Positions 24,836 to 36,630 of a DNA stretch of 64,000 bases are shown here, in pieces (the first letter of the stretch is position 1; every line of letters starts with the position of its first letter). The position numbers and the translations under genes were made by a program. Below the pieces are notes generated by a model, which saw nothing but the letters and a program-made list of their open reading frames with translations, was not told where the DNA came from and made no database searches. The stretch covers positions 564,774 through 628,773 of the forward strand of contig NW_003101660.1 in the NCBI RefSeq assembly GCF_000003855.2. Direction: 5' to 3'. The stretch comes from Blastomyces gilchristii SLH14081 (taxonomy: Eukaryota; Ascomycota; Eurotiomycetes; Onygenales; Ajellomycetaceae).

Positions 24836-25781
24836 AACAATACCGTTCTCGTTCTCTTTTTTTGTTCCTCTTCATTATTATTTCCCTTCCCCGTTTACCT
24901 TTTTGTCCCTATTTCTATTTATTTCTTCAGGTTTACTTTTCTAGATCGATTATAAAGTACGTTCCTAAAATTCCAGTCTCATGAGATCTGAGTGGTCAAT
25001 GAGCTATATGTATGTTATCACTCTCAAACATGGAACTGGCTAACCCCTGAACCTCCACAGCCGTACAGATTACTTGCCAGCAAGGAAAACAGAACTCCCT
25101 TCTATCCCTCACATCGGTTGAAAGCAATCCAGATATCCCATAATTCAATTAAGCACATGATTAGTAGTTGGCTGGCATGCCGACTGACTGCTGAGACCCT
25201 TTCAACAATCCAACTACGTACCAGCCTCGGTTTCGACCCTATCCGTTATTATGGCCGGCGGAACCTGGTGGCAGCATTGAAGGCAGCATTGAAATCCCTT
25301 GCAAAGCCTATATAATGTATGTCCTGATTCTTACAGGCAGCTAGCTAATGGAAAACCTGTCCACCTGTCGTGCAGGATAAACATACACTCCCCCGCGGAT
25401 TTATGATGTAATTTGGTCCACCAGGATGTGCACTCCACCATCTCGACAAGCTAGCCCCAAAAAGTTTATCGAGGTTGGCACAGGTAGAGCTCTATGCACT
25501 GAAGTCTTATCCATGTACATGTACATACATACCTACCTAAGGAAGGGGAATTAATTGTAGAATCGGCTTCGGGCGGCCATACCCATACCCAAAACGTTCC
25601 CCGATCCTTGGGAGAGCACATGTACATGTACTATACATACCACCGTACTTCTATATCACCACACTCTATAAATATCCGCCCATTTATCCCCTCCAGCACA
25701 TGTAGCATTCTCAAGTATCAGGGAGCAAGCAAGCTCTCTCTCCTCACTCCCACCCTCCGACTCAGGGAATAACCAAACACG
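24836..25781. other. Intergenic between tRNA-Lys and the kinase-fold gene
   Basis: Contains the Pol III terminator, T-rich DNA, and two CATGTACATGTAC repeats at 25512-25529 and 25618-25631. The last 150 bases before 25782 are pyrimidine-rich and probably form the promoter and leader of the next gene. No other coding sequence is supported. Confidence 0.6.
24857..24863 (+). terminator. RNA polymerase III T-run terminator
   Basis: Seven consecutive T downstream of tRNA-Lys, the first adequate Pol III termination signal after the gene. Confidence 0.6.
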
Positions 25782-26939
25782 ATGAACACCCTTCCGGTTC
25801 CTCCTCATGTTCTCCGTTCCTTCAACCTCCCCATTCAGAGTAGTACTACCGCCCAACCTCTCCCCAGTGGCCAGGGAAACAGCATCCTCCTGCCAAACTC
25901 CAATGTAGTCCTAAAGCACATACAAGACGCTGCAGAGGCAGAACACACCGCTACAGTCCAGCATCAGCTCTACAACCTCCAGAGGAGGAGGGCATTGCTG
26001 GGGGAAAGGCGGCGGGAATATCAAGTCGCGGAGCCGTTAGCTATCACCACCAGCACTACTACGACTATTACTCCTGTTGCTGCTGTTGCTGCTGCTCCTA
26101 GTACTTCTACTACTATCAATGATAGCGAAGAGGATAGCGCGATCGGAACCCAGAGATTCGTCGCTGCTGGCACCTGGACGGCGGCACGGGTTATCCCCGG
26201 CACACCAGACCCGGGTCCTGGTCGGTGGGAGGAGATACTACGTGCTTCGAGAGCCTTACATAAGGATCTGCGGGAGTTATATGGTAAGGAAGGGCGTTTG
26301 GGCGAACTGGTGCCTTTCCTGCTTTTCATACGCCAGCGGAAAGATAGGTGGGCGAAGGGGGATCGGATAGCGTGGGAAATGGAGGAGGGGGAAAAGAGTG
26401 CTGATATCGATATTGGTAATGATATTGACATTGATGCCCGCGCCCATAGCGCTGGTGAAACTGGTATTGTGGGAGAGACTTATCGAGATATTTTCCGTCA
26501 ACTTTTATCCCTGCGAGAACCCGTCGAGATGGGCGTGTCGCAGCTTGTCCATGGAGACTTGGCTGGGAATGTGCTTTTTACGAATCACGAGAGAAAATGT
26601 TCGGCTAGAAATGATGAGCGTGGGGACGACCAAGAAGACGAACATGAGGAACAGGAGGAACATGTTCCTGGCATCATTGATTTCTCGCTCTACTTCCGAC
26701 CTGTGGAATTTGCGGAGGCGGTCATCGTTGCCGACGGGCTGTTATGGTATGATGCTGGCGATGAACTGGTTAGGCTGGTCGGTGTAGATAAATATCGATC
26801 GCAGATGCTAGTGCGGGCGCTGATATTTCGTCTTGTGGCTTCGAGTGAGGGGGAACGGGAGAGAGGCGTTGTTGACGAGGCGGAGCGGAATAGGTATCTG
26901 AGGGCGGTTGGGATTGTTCAAGGGTTGATCGGGGCGTGA
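25782..26939 (+). CDS. APH/kinase-fold protein, TIGR02569-like
   Basis: Single-exon gene, 385 residues, with an aminoglycoside-phosphotransferase-like fold. The N-terminal lobe has GQGNSILLPNSNVVLKHIQD, which matches the Gly-rich turn and Lys of TIGR02569-like proteins (Lys in VVLK). The catalytic loop is H257-G-D259-L-A-G-N263 and the metal-binding Asp is D300 in GIIDFSLY. Two low-complexity insertions interrupt the fold: a Thr/Ala-rich one around residues 88-112 and a strongly acidic one between the catalytic loop and D300. The substrate is unknown; relatives are usually annotated as hypothetical phosphotransferases. The ATG sits after CAAACACG. It lies 345 bases upstream of, and in the same direction as, the MOSC gene; nothing shows a functional link. 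The fold call is good, the function open. Confidence 0.8.
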   Translation: MNTLPVPPHVLRSFNLPIQSSTTAQPLPSGQGNSILLPNSNVVLKHIQDAAEAEHTATVQHQLYNLQRRRALLGERRREYQVAEPLAITTSTTTTITPVAAVAAAPSTSTTINDSEEDSAIGTQRFVAAGTWTAARVIPGTPDPGPGRWEEILRASRALHKDLRELYGKEGRLGELVPFLLFIRQRKDRWAKGDRIAWEMEEGEKSADIDIGNDIDIDARAHSAGETGIVGETYRDIFRQLLSLREPVEMGVSQLVHGDLAGNVLFTNHERKCSARNDERGDDQEDEHEEQEEHVPGIIDFSLYFRPVEFAEAVIVADGLLWYDAGDELVRLVGVDKYRSQMLVRALIFRLVASSEGERERGVVDEAERNRYLRAVGIVQGLIGA

Positions 26940-27284
26940 AGGATGCAGCTATTCTAATGATAAGTATATATATATATAACTAAGGGACCCCCTTGCATCT
27001 ATCATCTCATGTTCTGGATGGGATTACATTAGAATAATCAACAAGTGGAATACTATCCATCCATCCACAAAATCTCCCCGCTACAGGAGGAGGCTTTACC
27101 CCGCTCTCCTGTTCCTGGTGCCAACAAACTACGGATCGATATTTATGTTGATGGTAGGGCGTGGAGTACTTAGCAATTATTTAGCCCCCGCTCTGGAAAG
27201 GCATGTTGAAGCCCTTTCCTTTGTTCAAGAAACTACTTTCGAGATTTAAGATATACAGAGCCAGATTTTGATAAGATTGCGGGC
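26940..27284. other. Intergenic between kinase-fold and MOSC genes
   Basis: A 345-base spacer with a short TA repeat near 26966-26977. It should hold the first gene's 3' end and the second gene's promoter. No coding sequence is seen. Confidence 0.6.
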
Positions 27285-28788
27285 ATGAAGATAACCCAGG
27301 TATGTCAATTCTTTTTGGAAAAAAAGAAAAGTTTCTAGTTCTACTCTGCTGGGGGGGGGAATATTAGGGGATAATATTTACATCTACATTTTGTGACAAA
27401 ATGCCAATCCCTGAATATATTCCTGCACCCCAGATGCAGCCAGTATTCATTATGTATATAAATATATCAAAAAAGCAGACTATCGACTATCCCGATCCCT
27501 ATACATAACTGCCACAAACCAACATATATGTATATGTATATGTATACATATAAATACATCTAACCCTCCCAACAGCTCTACATCTACCCCATAAAATCCC
27601 TCCGTCCCACCGCCCTCTCCCAGTGTCGCATCACCCGCCATGGCCTCGCCTACGACCGCCATTTCATGCTGCTCAAAGTCCAGCCCGACAGAAGCCTGAA
27701 AAACATGCAGGTCTGCCACATCCAGCAAATGGCCCTGTTCACCACAGACGTCATATTCCCCGGGAGCAAGTCTGCTGAAGGCGTCGTCGCAGAGGAAGGC
27801 AAGGTCCTGGTTAGATATCAGGCACCGATCGGACATCCGGATCGGGATGTTGTTAGGGAACTGGAAATCCCGCTTGAGCCGACGGACCTTGTGGGCCGGA
27901 GGTTTCTGGAGGTCGATATGTATAACAGTAAGACTCGGGCGTACGACATGGGCCGGGAATATTCAGACTGGTTCTCTGAGTGTTTTGGGTTCGAGGTTGT
28001 ATTGGCTTATCTGGGCGGGAACCGGAGGCCGGTGCTGGGCGATATCCCGCCCAACGCTGCGGCGAAGAAGATGAAGGAGAAGAGGGCAGCAGCCGAATCC
28101 CAATCTGCATCCAGCAATCGGGGCTCCGGTGGCTGGTTAACAGGAATCACCCAGTCTCTGCCGAATTTCGGAAATGACACTGGCACTGGCACTCCCTCCT
28201 CAGCAAAGGAAAATAATGACGATGCCGGCGACGACGAATGGATCACCTTCGCAGACATGGCGGCGTACCTGGTGGTCTCCGAGACCTCTCTCGGGGATGT
28301 ATCCAGCCGGCTCCCCGAGGGCGAGACGATGGACGTGACTAAATTCCGCCCGAACATAGTCCTCTCCGGCGCCCCGGAGGCGTACGAGGAGGACTTTTGG
28401 GGGGAGGTCATGGTCAAGGACGATATCAGGTTCATCCTCACGGCGAACTGTGCGCGGTGCGTAAGTATTAATGTCGACTATGACACGGGTGCGCCGGGCA
28501 GCGGCGAATCGGGGACCATGCTTAAGAAATTGATGAGGGATCGCAGGGTTGATCAGGGGAATAAATATAGTCCTATCTTTGGGCGGTATGGGTTTATTGA
28601 TAAGGGTTCTGATGGGTTGTACATTGGCGTTGGGGATGAAGTGGTTGTCTCGAAGAGGAATGAGGAGCGGACTACGTTTTGTAAGTCTCGTGTTTTCTTA
28701 TTTATTCTATCCTCGTTTTCTTTCTTGAGGCTCCTGGATGATGGGATAGGATGAAGACTAATCCAGTTATTTAGTCTGGCCAAGGTGA
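27285..28788 (+). CDS. MOSC-domain molybdenum-cofactor protein, mARC-like
   Basis: Predicted molybdenum-cofactor-binding MOSC protein, 377 residues, with an N-terminal MOSC_N domain. Proposed exons: 27285-27299, 27576-28680, 28775-28788. Exon 1 encodes only MKITQ; splicing gives MKITQLYIYPIKSLRP, the typical MOSC_N start, whereas starting at the downstream ATG (27666) would remove 35 residues. The last exon adds only the end FWPR; this matches the WP-containing ends of MOSC proteins. The C-terminal domain has DMAAYLVVSE, FRPNIVLSG and NCARC; by alignment from memory, Cys300 in this motif corresponds to the Mo-ligating Cys of human mARC1. A charged Ser/Asn/Asp-rich linker lies around residues 155-215. 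There is no obvious mitochondrial presequence. An amidoxime or nitrite reductase role is inferred only. Confidence 0.85.
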
Positions 28789-29536
28789 AGAAGGACGTCA
28801 TTATTTTATTTGGAACGGAAGCCAGACCCTTTGCAAGTGACATATGGTGTAGCCTCTATAATTTCAACCAGATATCAGGAAGCGTTGTGCTACTACAACT
28901 GCTGGTAGGCTTAACCCCCTTACATGCTCTTTTCAACATTACACATTCCATCCAACATCGGATACTCCGTCAACGGATGGTTTATTTTATGTTGCTCGGA
29001 AGAATCGGAGTTTATTTGGAAGCGGAGTTTGGCATTTATATCTACCATATATATTAGTTGATAACCCCCCTCGTAAAGGGGAAAGAAGTTATAATTATAC
29101 CCCGAAGATTAAGCAGTATATTTCCATTTATAACCTTTTGCCATTCCAATGTGGATGAGGGTGATGATGGGTAATTTTTGTTAAATTGTGTGAGTGCATG
29201 AGGGTAGCGAAAATAGCGCATTGAATTTTGGGGAATTGTGAAGTAAAGGACATACCTTTTAAAAAATGGCTAAGAACGCCGCTAATAGAGAATCAAACAA
29301 ATTCATATCGTTAAGAAGCAAAACCCAGCAGGAGGGGGTGCAAGGTGAAGAAGAGAGGGGGGCGGAATGCGAAAACAGGGGGAAGGGGGGATGAGTTAAG
29401 CGTTGAGGCATTTCTCTGTTATATCATCCCCTTTTCATACACAAACGCACGCACAGTCATATATATCAAGGTACATGTATATATATCACACACATATATA
29501 TACATGGACATTCACAGAGTACATAAAAAATTAAAT
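28789..29536. other. Convergent intergenic region
   Basis: Lies between the 3' ends of the MOSC gene (+) and the serine hydroxymethyltransferase gene (-). It is AT-rich with a G-rich purine patch at 29330-29390 and TATA/ACAT repeats at 29455-29510 (a GTACATGTA at 29471-29479). No coding sequence is supported. Confidence 0.6.
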
Positions 29537-30725
29537 TTAGCTCTCCTCATCCGCCCACGGCAGACTGAACGTGCCCACCCAGTCCTCAACCTCCTGTCTC
29601 AACATCATAATCTCAGGGATCTCCTCGCCTTCACCAAGATACTCCAAGAACGCCTTCACGCTAGCAGGGTTCTTCCTCTTCTTCGCCTCCGCATCCGCCT
29701 TGGCAGATTTATCGAGCTTCTGCGTAATCGTCACAGCGCGATCGACGATATCCGCCACACGGACAAAGTCCTCTGGGCCGAAGCCGCGCGATGTCATCGC
29801 CGGCGTCCCAATTCGGATACCGCCGGGTTTCATGGCAGATTTATCACCGGGAACGGTGTTCTTGTTACTTGCCACGCCACATAGCTCAAGCACACGCTCA
29901 ACGCGCGCGCCGTCTACGCCGCGGTTCTTCAGATCTACGAGCACGAGATGGTTGTCTGTGCCGCCGGAAACGATGTTGTAGCCCAGTCCGCCGCTGTTGG
30001 TGGGCTTTCCGAGCCTGTCAGCCAACGCCTTAGCGTTCTCAAGCACAGTCTGTTGGTATGTTTTGAATTCGTCGGTTGTGGCCTGCTGCAAGGCAACGGC
30101 GAGCGCGGTAATGGTGTGGTTGTGGGGTCCGCCCTGGTGACCAGGGAATACAGATGCATTGATAGGGTTTTCCAGGTCATACATGACTGGGTTGCCCTTG
30201 GCGTCTGTGTGGCGGACTCCCTTGCGGAAGAAAATCATAGCGCCACGGGGTCCTCGGAGGGATTTATGTGTGGTGGTTGTAACGACGTCAGAATGTGTAA
30301 ATGGGGAGGGTACAACTCCAGCAGCAACTAATCCGGAAATATGGGCCATATCACTGAGCAGGTAGGCTCCGACGCTATCAGAAATCTTGCGCATGCGCGG
30401 GTAATCGATGAGCCTGCTGTATGCGGAGGTACCAGCGACGATGAGCTTTGGTCGATAGAGCTGGGCCATGTCTTCCAGTTTGTCATAGTCGATGAGGCCA
30501 GTGGATTCATCTAATCTGTACGGGAGTGTTTCGAAATATTTAGATATAGCGGAAATTTTCTTTGTTGGTGTTTGATACCCGTGGGAAAGATGGCCTCCAT
30601 GGGGAAGATCCAAACCCATGATACGATCGTGGACATTAAGCAGCGCGGAGTACGCGTACAGGTTCGCAGGAGAACCAGAGAGTGCTATATGAAGCGCATT
30701 AGATTATGATTTGACGGGGAAATAT

Positions 30726-30761
<36 letters not shown>

Positions 30762-31441
30762 CAAGAAAACAAGACTCACGTTGCACGTTGACCCCCCATT
30801 CCTCCTCCTTGAGACCGAACGCCTTCAGAGCCCGCTGCTGGCACAATCTCTCAGCCTGATCAATAAATTGGTTACCACCATAATACCGTGCACCAGGATA
30901 TCCTTCCGAATATTTATCTGCGAAGATGGAATTAGATTTTCATTTTTGTATCATCTATAAGGAGGGTAGGGTAGGAGGCGTACTCTGCATGACGCTTCCC
31001 AAGGCATCGAGAACAGCTTGCGACGTGAAGTTTTCTGACGGGATCAAATTGATAAAATGCTTCTGTCGGTTTTTCTCCTATTGAAGATCTCAGAAAAAAG
31101 AAGAGGCTACACAATACTGGAGTTGTATATCCATACCTGCTGGAGGATGTTGTAGACGGTGGGGTCCGCCTCTTTAAGGTTCTCCGATAAGATCTAGATA
31201 CAAGGTGATAAGCAAAATGCTCACCGAAAGGAAGGCATTGGCAATAATGCAGCTATTGTAGATAAATGATAGAGACGCAAACCTTTTGATGTTCATCAGA
31301 ATGAGTAGAGGAAACACCACGGCAAAAAATTGGGAGCAATCTGGCAGGATGACTCGAGCGGGCGAACTGAGCTCTTGCAGCGGAGCTTCCCGCGAGAGGA
31401 AGCAGGCCGGCAGCTCGTCTGGTATAGATATGGAGCGGCAT
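29537..31441 (-). CDS. Serine hydroxymethyltransferase, mitochondrial form
   Basis: PLP enzyme that interconverts serine and glycine while charging tetrahydrofolate with a one-carbon unit. Proposed exons (minus strand): 31441-31283, 31193-31137, 31077-30984, 30917-30780, 30684-29537; all junctions are GT..AG and in frame (531 residues). Exon 1 is an Arg/Ala/Ser-rich, acid-poor sequence ([18 protein letters not shown]...) typical of a mitochondrial presequence. The joined exons give [38 protein letters not shown] and [19 protein letters not shown]. The PLP-binding Lys lies in [13 protein letters not shown]. The open frame extends three codons before 31441 but only from TTG, so the ATG is chosen. 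A CA repeat lies in the fourth intron. Length and motifs are normal. The cytosolic isoform, if present, is not in this window. Confidence 0.95.
30731..30758. repeat. GT microsatellite in an intron of the SHMT gene
   Basis: About 13 GT units on the + strand (CA on the coding strand) inside the fourth intron of the serine hydroxymethyltransferase gene, about 20 bases from the exon 4 donor. Confidence 0.85.
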
Positions 31442-31784
31442 TGTAACCAAGACAGATCAGCAGCGGGCAACAATTGGGGGAATTGGACCCTGCGTAAGTA
31501 GCTCAGCTACAGCACGAGCAAGATCAATGGAAGAATAACGCTGCAGAAGTTGTTGTCATTGTGTGTGGTTGAGTCCTCCCTCCCCCGACGCTGACCTCCG
31601 GCGAGCAGACGACATCCGGGGACACGTGATGTCGTCGGCCGATAGGGGCGGTTAATTTAGGCTATTCCGCTGTTGGCTATTTATTTACCCTTTTGGGGAG
31701 TTTGGCGGGAAATAGTTTATCCATATCCGATCTCTTGGCGTTTTTCTCCCCGCGCTTGACTCTTCTCCTCATCTTTCCTCTCTT

Positions 31785-31828
31785 ACTCTTCCTCTTCCTC
31801 TTCCTCTTCCTCTTCCTCTTCCTCTTGT
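31785..31828. repeat. CCTCTT hexanucleotide repeat
   Basis: About seven tandem copies of a pyrimidine hexamer, about 340 bases upstream of the SHMT start. A similar CTCTTC/CTCCCT repeat is at 54609-54660. It is purely pyrimidine on the + strand. Confidence 0.8.
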
Positions 31829-32744
31829 TATTTTATTCTCCTCGCACAACTAAATCCAAAATGACGAGTTGGCTTGATTGGCTGCTTCAGCTCTCGTATT
31901 GCCCGGCGGCTCCGCTGAGGCTCTACGGGCGATGCTGACATGTTCCGGGCCCCCACTCACCATCCAATTTCAAGAACAGTTTGACCTCTTCTGATTGGAA
32001 GTTGTGTTCGTCGTTCCCTGTACGCGCTTGACAGCGGTGGAATGATTTATCATTAACCTCTTACATAGCATTTACTTCTCTTCATCGATATTATTGCTTT
32101 TATTTGCGGGAATAGGTTATTGGTGTGTTGTGCCTCTTTCTCCTCACCCCCTCAGAATTGGATACCGGCTATTCTCCGATCATAGGCCTTTGCGAAAATG
32201 CAAGGCCTCGAGAGAAGTTCGTCTACTTAGAAATAGATGGGCAACAAAATGAATCGCACCCTCATGAATGACACTATCTTCTCTATACCATTTCTATCAT
32301 ATGCTTTCATCTTGCCTGCTGGCGTTCTTTCCTTTTATCTACCAGCCGGGCGCAACCTGTGACATATACTGTACAGCCATTTTTCAAACCAGATGCACTC
32401 GCATCTCATATCTCTTCATCTGTGAGCAAACATAATGTATCTCTAGCCATTTCACCCTACTTCACCCTACGTCACACACTCCATCAACGTGTATCTAGGA
32501 CGGGTTAGGCTGGCCCAGCTTCCCATCTATCGATATTGATATTGCTATTGCTCAAACTTCCCTTCACTGGAGGACAAGATTATAATTATGCTCGCTCTCA
32601 GACACGAATGTACTGTACATATCAAACCAGATCGTGGTTCTGGTTGTGCGTGTTCTTTTCTACTATTTTCCTCCTTGAAGCACTGCTGAATACTTTTATG
32701 ATGGGATAACAGGCTAATTTGATTATTTATTATGTCATGATTAG

Positions 32745-32906
32745 ATCCCCTCGTCTCTGGGAGCGAGGCAACAATTAGCGTCGTGTTTTACTGCCTTGAT
32801 ATGGCCAATAGGCAAGTTGAATTCGCGGCTTTCAGCCAATAAGTAGTCAATAATTGGGGTGGTAGAAAAATACGCTAATTGTTGCCTCGCTCCTAGATGA
32901 GAGGAT
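32745..32906. mobile_element. Candidate MITE, 162 bases with 35-base terminal inverted repeats
   Basis: The arms 32745-32781 and 32872-32906 are inverted copies of each other. The inner 20 or so bases (core GAGGCAACAATTAGCGT) match exactly; the outer 15 differ by a few substitutions and a two-base gap. The 90-base centre codes for nothing. This is the form of a small non-autonomous DNA transposon, and a transcript would fold into a hairpin. No clear target-site duplication is seen, so the exact ends are uncertain. Confidence 0.6.
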
Positions 32907-33480
32907 AGAGAAGGGGAGTTGGCTGATGTGAACAAAGGTTTTTTGAAGAGCTGAATCTCTTAGAGCCAATATTCTTCTCTTTCTTTCTTTTGTTCCTTGT
33001 TTCTTTTCAAAACAGTTGTCATGGTTAAGAGCTGCCTAGGCCAAAAAGACCATAAGACGACGACTGGTTCGTTGCCAGCCGCACCCAGCACCCATCCTTA
33101 TATAGTGGTGGCTTGCTTGCCTGCTCCTGCCCCCGGCGCCCCGGGGCCTGCGCGGAGAAGAGAGAGACAAAAAACACGATTTTTTTTTTTTTCGAAAGAA
33201 GCTAAAATTAGTTTTTGACAGCTCGTACTCCGAACCGAGATGTATGGTTCGTCTTAAAAGTGTGCCTCGCCAGATGGTCCCACGGGTAGGGCCTTTTTAT
33301 GGCTTTTGATGTCTGGGGTGGCATCCGGATTTCTGGGGAAATGAACGTGGTCTTGATAAAGAAGCTACGTAGTATGTAACTTAACCGCTTTGAAAAGGTA
33401 ACTAAACAAACTATCTTCTCACTGACATCGTATTTGAGCCTCGGTGTTTCTCCGCCCCCGGTATCTAAATATCTTCTTTT

Positions 33481-33484
<4 letters not shown>

Positions 33485-33538
<54 letters not shown>
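33485..33538. repeat. Poly(T)36-poly(A)18 palindromic tract
   Basis: Thirty-six T are followed directly by eighteen A, a self-complementary tract able to form an 18-pair hairpin. Both lengths may vary through sequencing error. Confidence 0.85.
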
Positions 33539-36535
33539 CTTTCTTTGCATAGATATCTTCTGCTTCTTGTTGTTTGCTTTTTCATTATTGCTTTGCCTGC
33601 CTATCATTTCTTCTGCCCATTTCACCGGGCATCCGTCGAATATATACAGAGTAATAATAATGATAACCTCGATGCCCGCACGCACGCAAGACCTCGAAAA
33701 AGCACTGGGCTGAAAACAGAAACTTCTAAAAATACCGCTTAGAGGAAAATCGCATGCGCACTAATACTCTGTAGGTAAATGCAACCCCCGAACTTCGCGA
33801 TGGACTGATTGACTGATTCTCTTCGCCCGGAAGGGAGGGGAGGGGAGGGCAGGGAGGCGGGCTGAGGCAGACAGACATGGATGCAATAATATTAATGCAG
33901 GTACGGTAGTTAGTTACACAGCCTTATTAGTTGTTGAGGGACTGTTAACTATAGTGTGCTCTTAATAATGTTACCCTGATCTTAGAACTGGAGTGCCTCG
34001 TATCTTCCCATGATTAGTATTTATGATTTACCCTGCCGTTCCTGCGCAACAACGTGCAAGATTCCTTCCTGATGACTATGTATTATCCAGGTAGAGAAGA
34101 AAAAGAGGTCTAGGAGGTTGCGGCTAAAAAATATAACTACCATAACTATGTACTCCGTAGCAGTGAGCCAGTTCCCCTTGTAAATAATAATACAGAGTCA
34201 TCTGAAATGATTCTCGCAACGATGGAGCCGTATGGAAGAAAATAATAATAATAGGAAGACAGCAATGATCGCAACCTCGGCTTTTCCCTTTTTTGCCCCT
34301 TTAGATCGCGGACGATAGGATAGACACGAGGTACGCAGAACGTGTTGTTCTTCCACAATTCTCCGTATCCGTAACAATGATGATGATATGATGCTGTTGA
34401 AAATGTCAGGAGCAAGCAGAACGATGCACGTGACACGTGGCATCGGTGGCGAGACGAGATTGATTGGGTGGTAGTTAATATATAAATACGACGTCAGATT
34501 AAAAAAAAGCGACAAGAGAACAAATTGACATACATGATGAAGATGAAGGCGATAAGGTTCTGACGTCCCTTGGCCTCATTAATCATTATGATGATTTTTG
34601 TTGATCTATTTTATCTTCCCCCAAACAAACTCGTTGGACCATTATTGTTGTTTTCCCTGGCGGGGACTCTTTTATTATTATTCCTTGGTCATATCGACCG
34701 GACTGACGCCGGCGACATGAGAACTCCACCCACTCAGCCTCCATTGTTCAATAATACCACCAAAAGGCGCCAAAATTGAAACAGACAACAAGAACGAGGC
34801 CGAGGGAATCCAGAACAAGCAAGAGTCCTCCATAGATTTCCGCTTAGCTGTAATTTTTCAGGGGCACTATTATTATTTCGTGTTCAAACGAGCCACCAGG
34901 GGTGGGACCGCCCTTGACGCATTATTATTCCTCGTAGCAAGCAGCCAGTAGTAGTGAGGGAGCTGGAGGGAATCTGGCCGAGCTTCGGTAAGTTACACCA
35001 TGGACAGGACGGACCGCCCATGCTGTGCGCAGAAGAGTATTTCTAATTAGCTAACTAACTAATGGGCTTGCATAATAATATGCAGGAACAGGGCCGCAGA
35101 ACACGGTCAGAATCACAAGGTTCTCATGCCACCATGGGGATGGCTGTTCTTCGTATATGCTTTGAGCAAGATAGTTTTTGGAGTTCTGATTTCGACTATC
35201 TATACGGAGTAGTATGACCGATGATGAAGGACCCACGAAGTGATTCCCAGATGAGTTCTGGATTCTCAATTGAGGTTTTTTGAAAGAAGGATATTTCAAG
35301 TTTTAACATCCGGGCTATCCACGAGAAGTCAGTTACCTGTGCTGGATGATGTCAACTATGACCTCAGACAGATAACTATTCTTCCAGGAAATCGAATAGT
35401 TATTCAAAAAGAAGGATGGGATGGTTAGATGAATGATGCGATGGAGAGGGAGAGAAAGTTGGGTTCCTCCCGACCCCATCCGCTGATGGCCCCAGTTCCC
35501 TTGATTTGCGGCGGTTCACAACTCTGGGGCCCAAAAATCATCATAATCCGGACAGAGTGGGAATTATTTGACTCTCAGTTCTGATGTCCACGTCACTGCC
35601 AACTGGGAGTGGGAAGACTAACGGCTATTTTAACTAATCTACAGTTGTCAATCGTGGGTCGTACAACTAGCCAGCAACTGCAAGGGCCACAGACAAAATA
35701 TCCGAGATAAATTCCCTTCCGTGGGAAGTTGGGAACACCTTGATTTCGCGGAGTCTGACGCAGCTGCGAACACTCACTGCTGCTCTCCAGCGGCTGGAAT
35801 TTGCCCAGCCCCAATTTGACGTCCTTCCGAGTGCTTCGGTTGCAGCCACATGTAACATACGCTGCGTACAGAGCGGTCGAAGCTTGGAAGTAGCGCCACG
35901 CCTAGCAGGGATTGGCCTGCGTGCGTCGAACGAATCTCATCTTGCCCGCTGCAATTAGATTATGACATATAGAAGCTAGCTCGCCTTTAGTCGCTTTAGT
36001 GGGGAGATTGGTAAATTTTATAATACGCTGCAGTACCGGGGCCAGCCTGATGGAAGGGTAGCCGGTCCCGGGGTGGATATAGGTGGATAGCTGGACTGAG
36101 ACAGCGGATGCGCCCGCCTGGCGACAGTGGCACAGAAATTAATTATATTCTTCGACCAGGACGGCTGATAACGACTGATACGGCTGGTACGATGTGTGAC
36201 AGAACACTCCGTTCCCCCTTTTGTGGATCCTGCCCCTAGAACGAGCACTAAAACTAGCCTCCAGCCTAACCATCAATACCGGTCAATACCGCATCAAATA
36301 CAGCGCCCTCTCCTGCTTGTACCCGGTTCCTGTCCTTCTTTTTCTCTCCTCCCTCTTCTTCTTCTTCTCTTCTTCTTCTCTTTTTTTACATCTCTTCTTT
36401 TTCTTCTCCCTCCTTGCACCGTCCCACGCTCTCTTCATCCGGTTTGTGAACCGAGTCCATTCGTTTTTGCCTCTCGTTTCCGGTGCTACCTTCAATTCCT
36501 TCTTAACGACCCCCCCAGTTCCCTTCAAACAGAGA

Positions 36536-36542
36536 TATATAA
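36536..36542 (+). promoter_or_regulatory. TATA box of the GPI-anchored protein gene
   Basis: TATATAA sits 95 bases upstream of the ATG at 36631, preceded by about 180 bases of pyrimidine-rich DNA and followed by a CT-rich leader ending AATACACACAATG. This arrangement fits a strongly expressed fungal gene. Confidence 0.5.
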
Positions 36543-36630
36543 TTAATTTTTTACTTGTTCACTATCTTCATTTGGCGCTGCATCAGCCCTTTCTTCTCTC
36601 CTTTCTCTCTACGAGGTAGAAATACACACA

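Larger units (their letters stand above)
31442..36630. other. Intergenic, about 5.2 kb, with a candidate MITE
   Basis: The left end is the upstream region of the SHMT gene. It then holds a CCTCTT hexamer repeat (31785-31828), a terminal-inverted-repeat element at 32745-32906, a poly(T)/poly(A) hairpin at 33485-33538, TACTCCGTA-type 9-mers at 34151 and 35203, and the pyrimidine-rich promoter of the wall-protein gene (36340-36420). Short open frames on both strands have no recognisable products. Confidence 0.55.

Noticed and set aside
31861..31938. Short ATG frame (25 codons) after a pyrimidine repeat, facing away from the SHMT gene
   Set aside because: Too short, no splice site extends it to anything recognisable.
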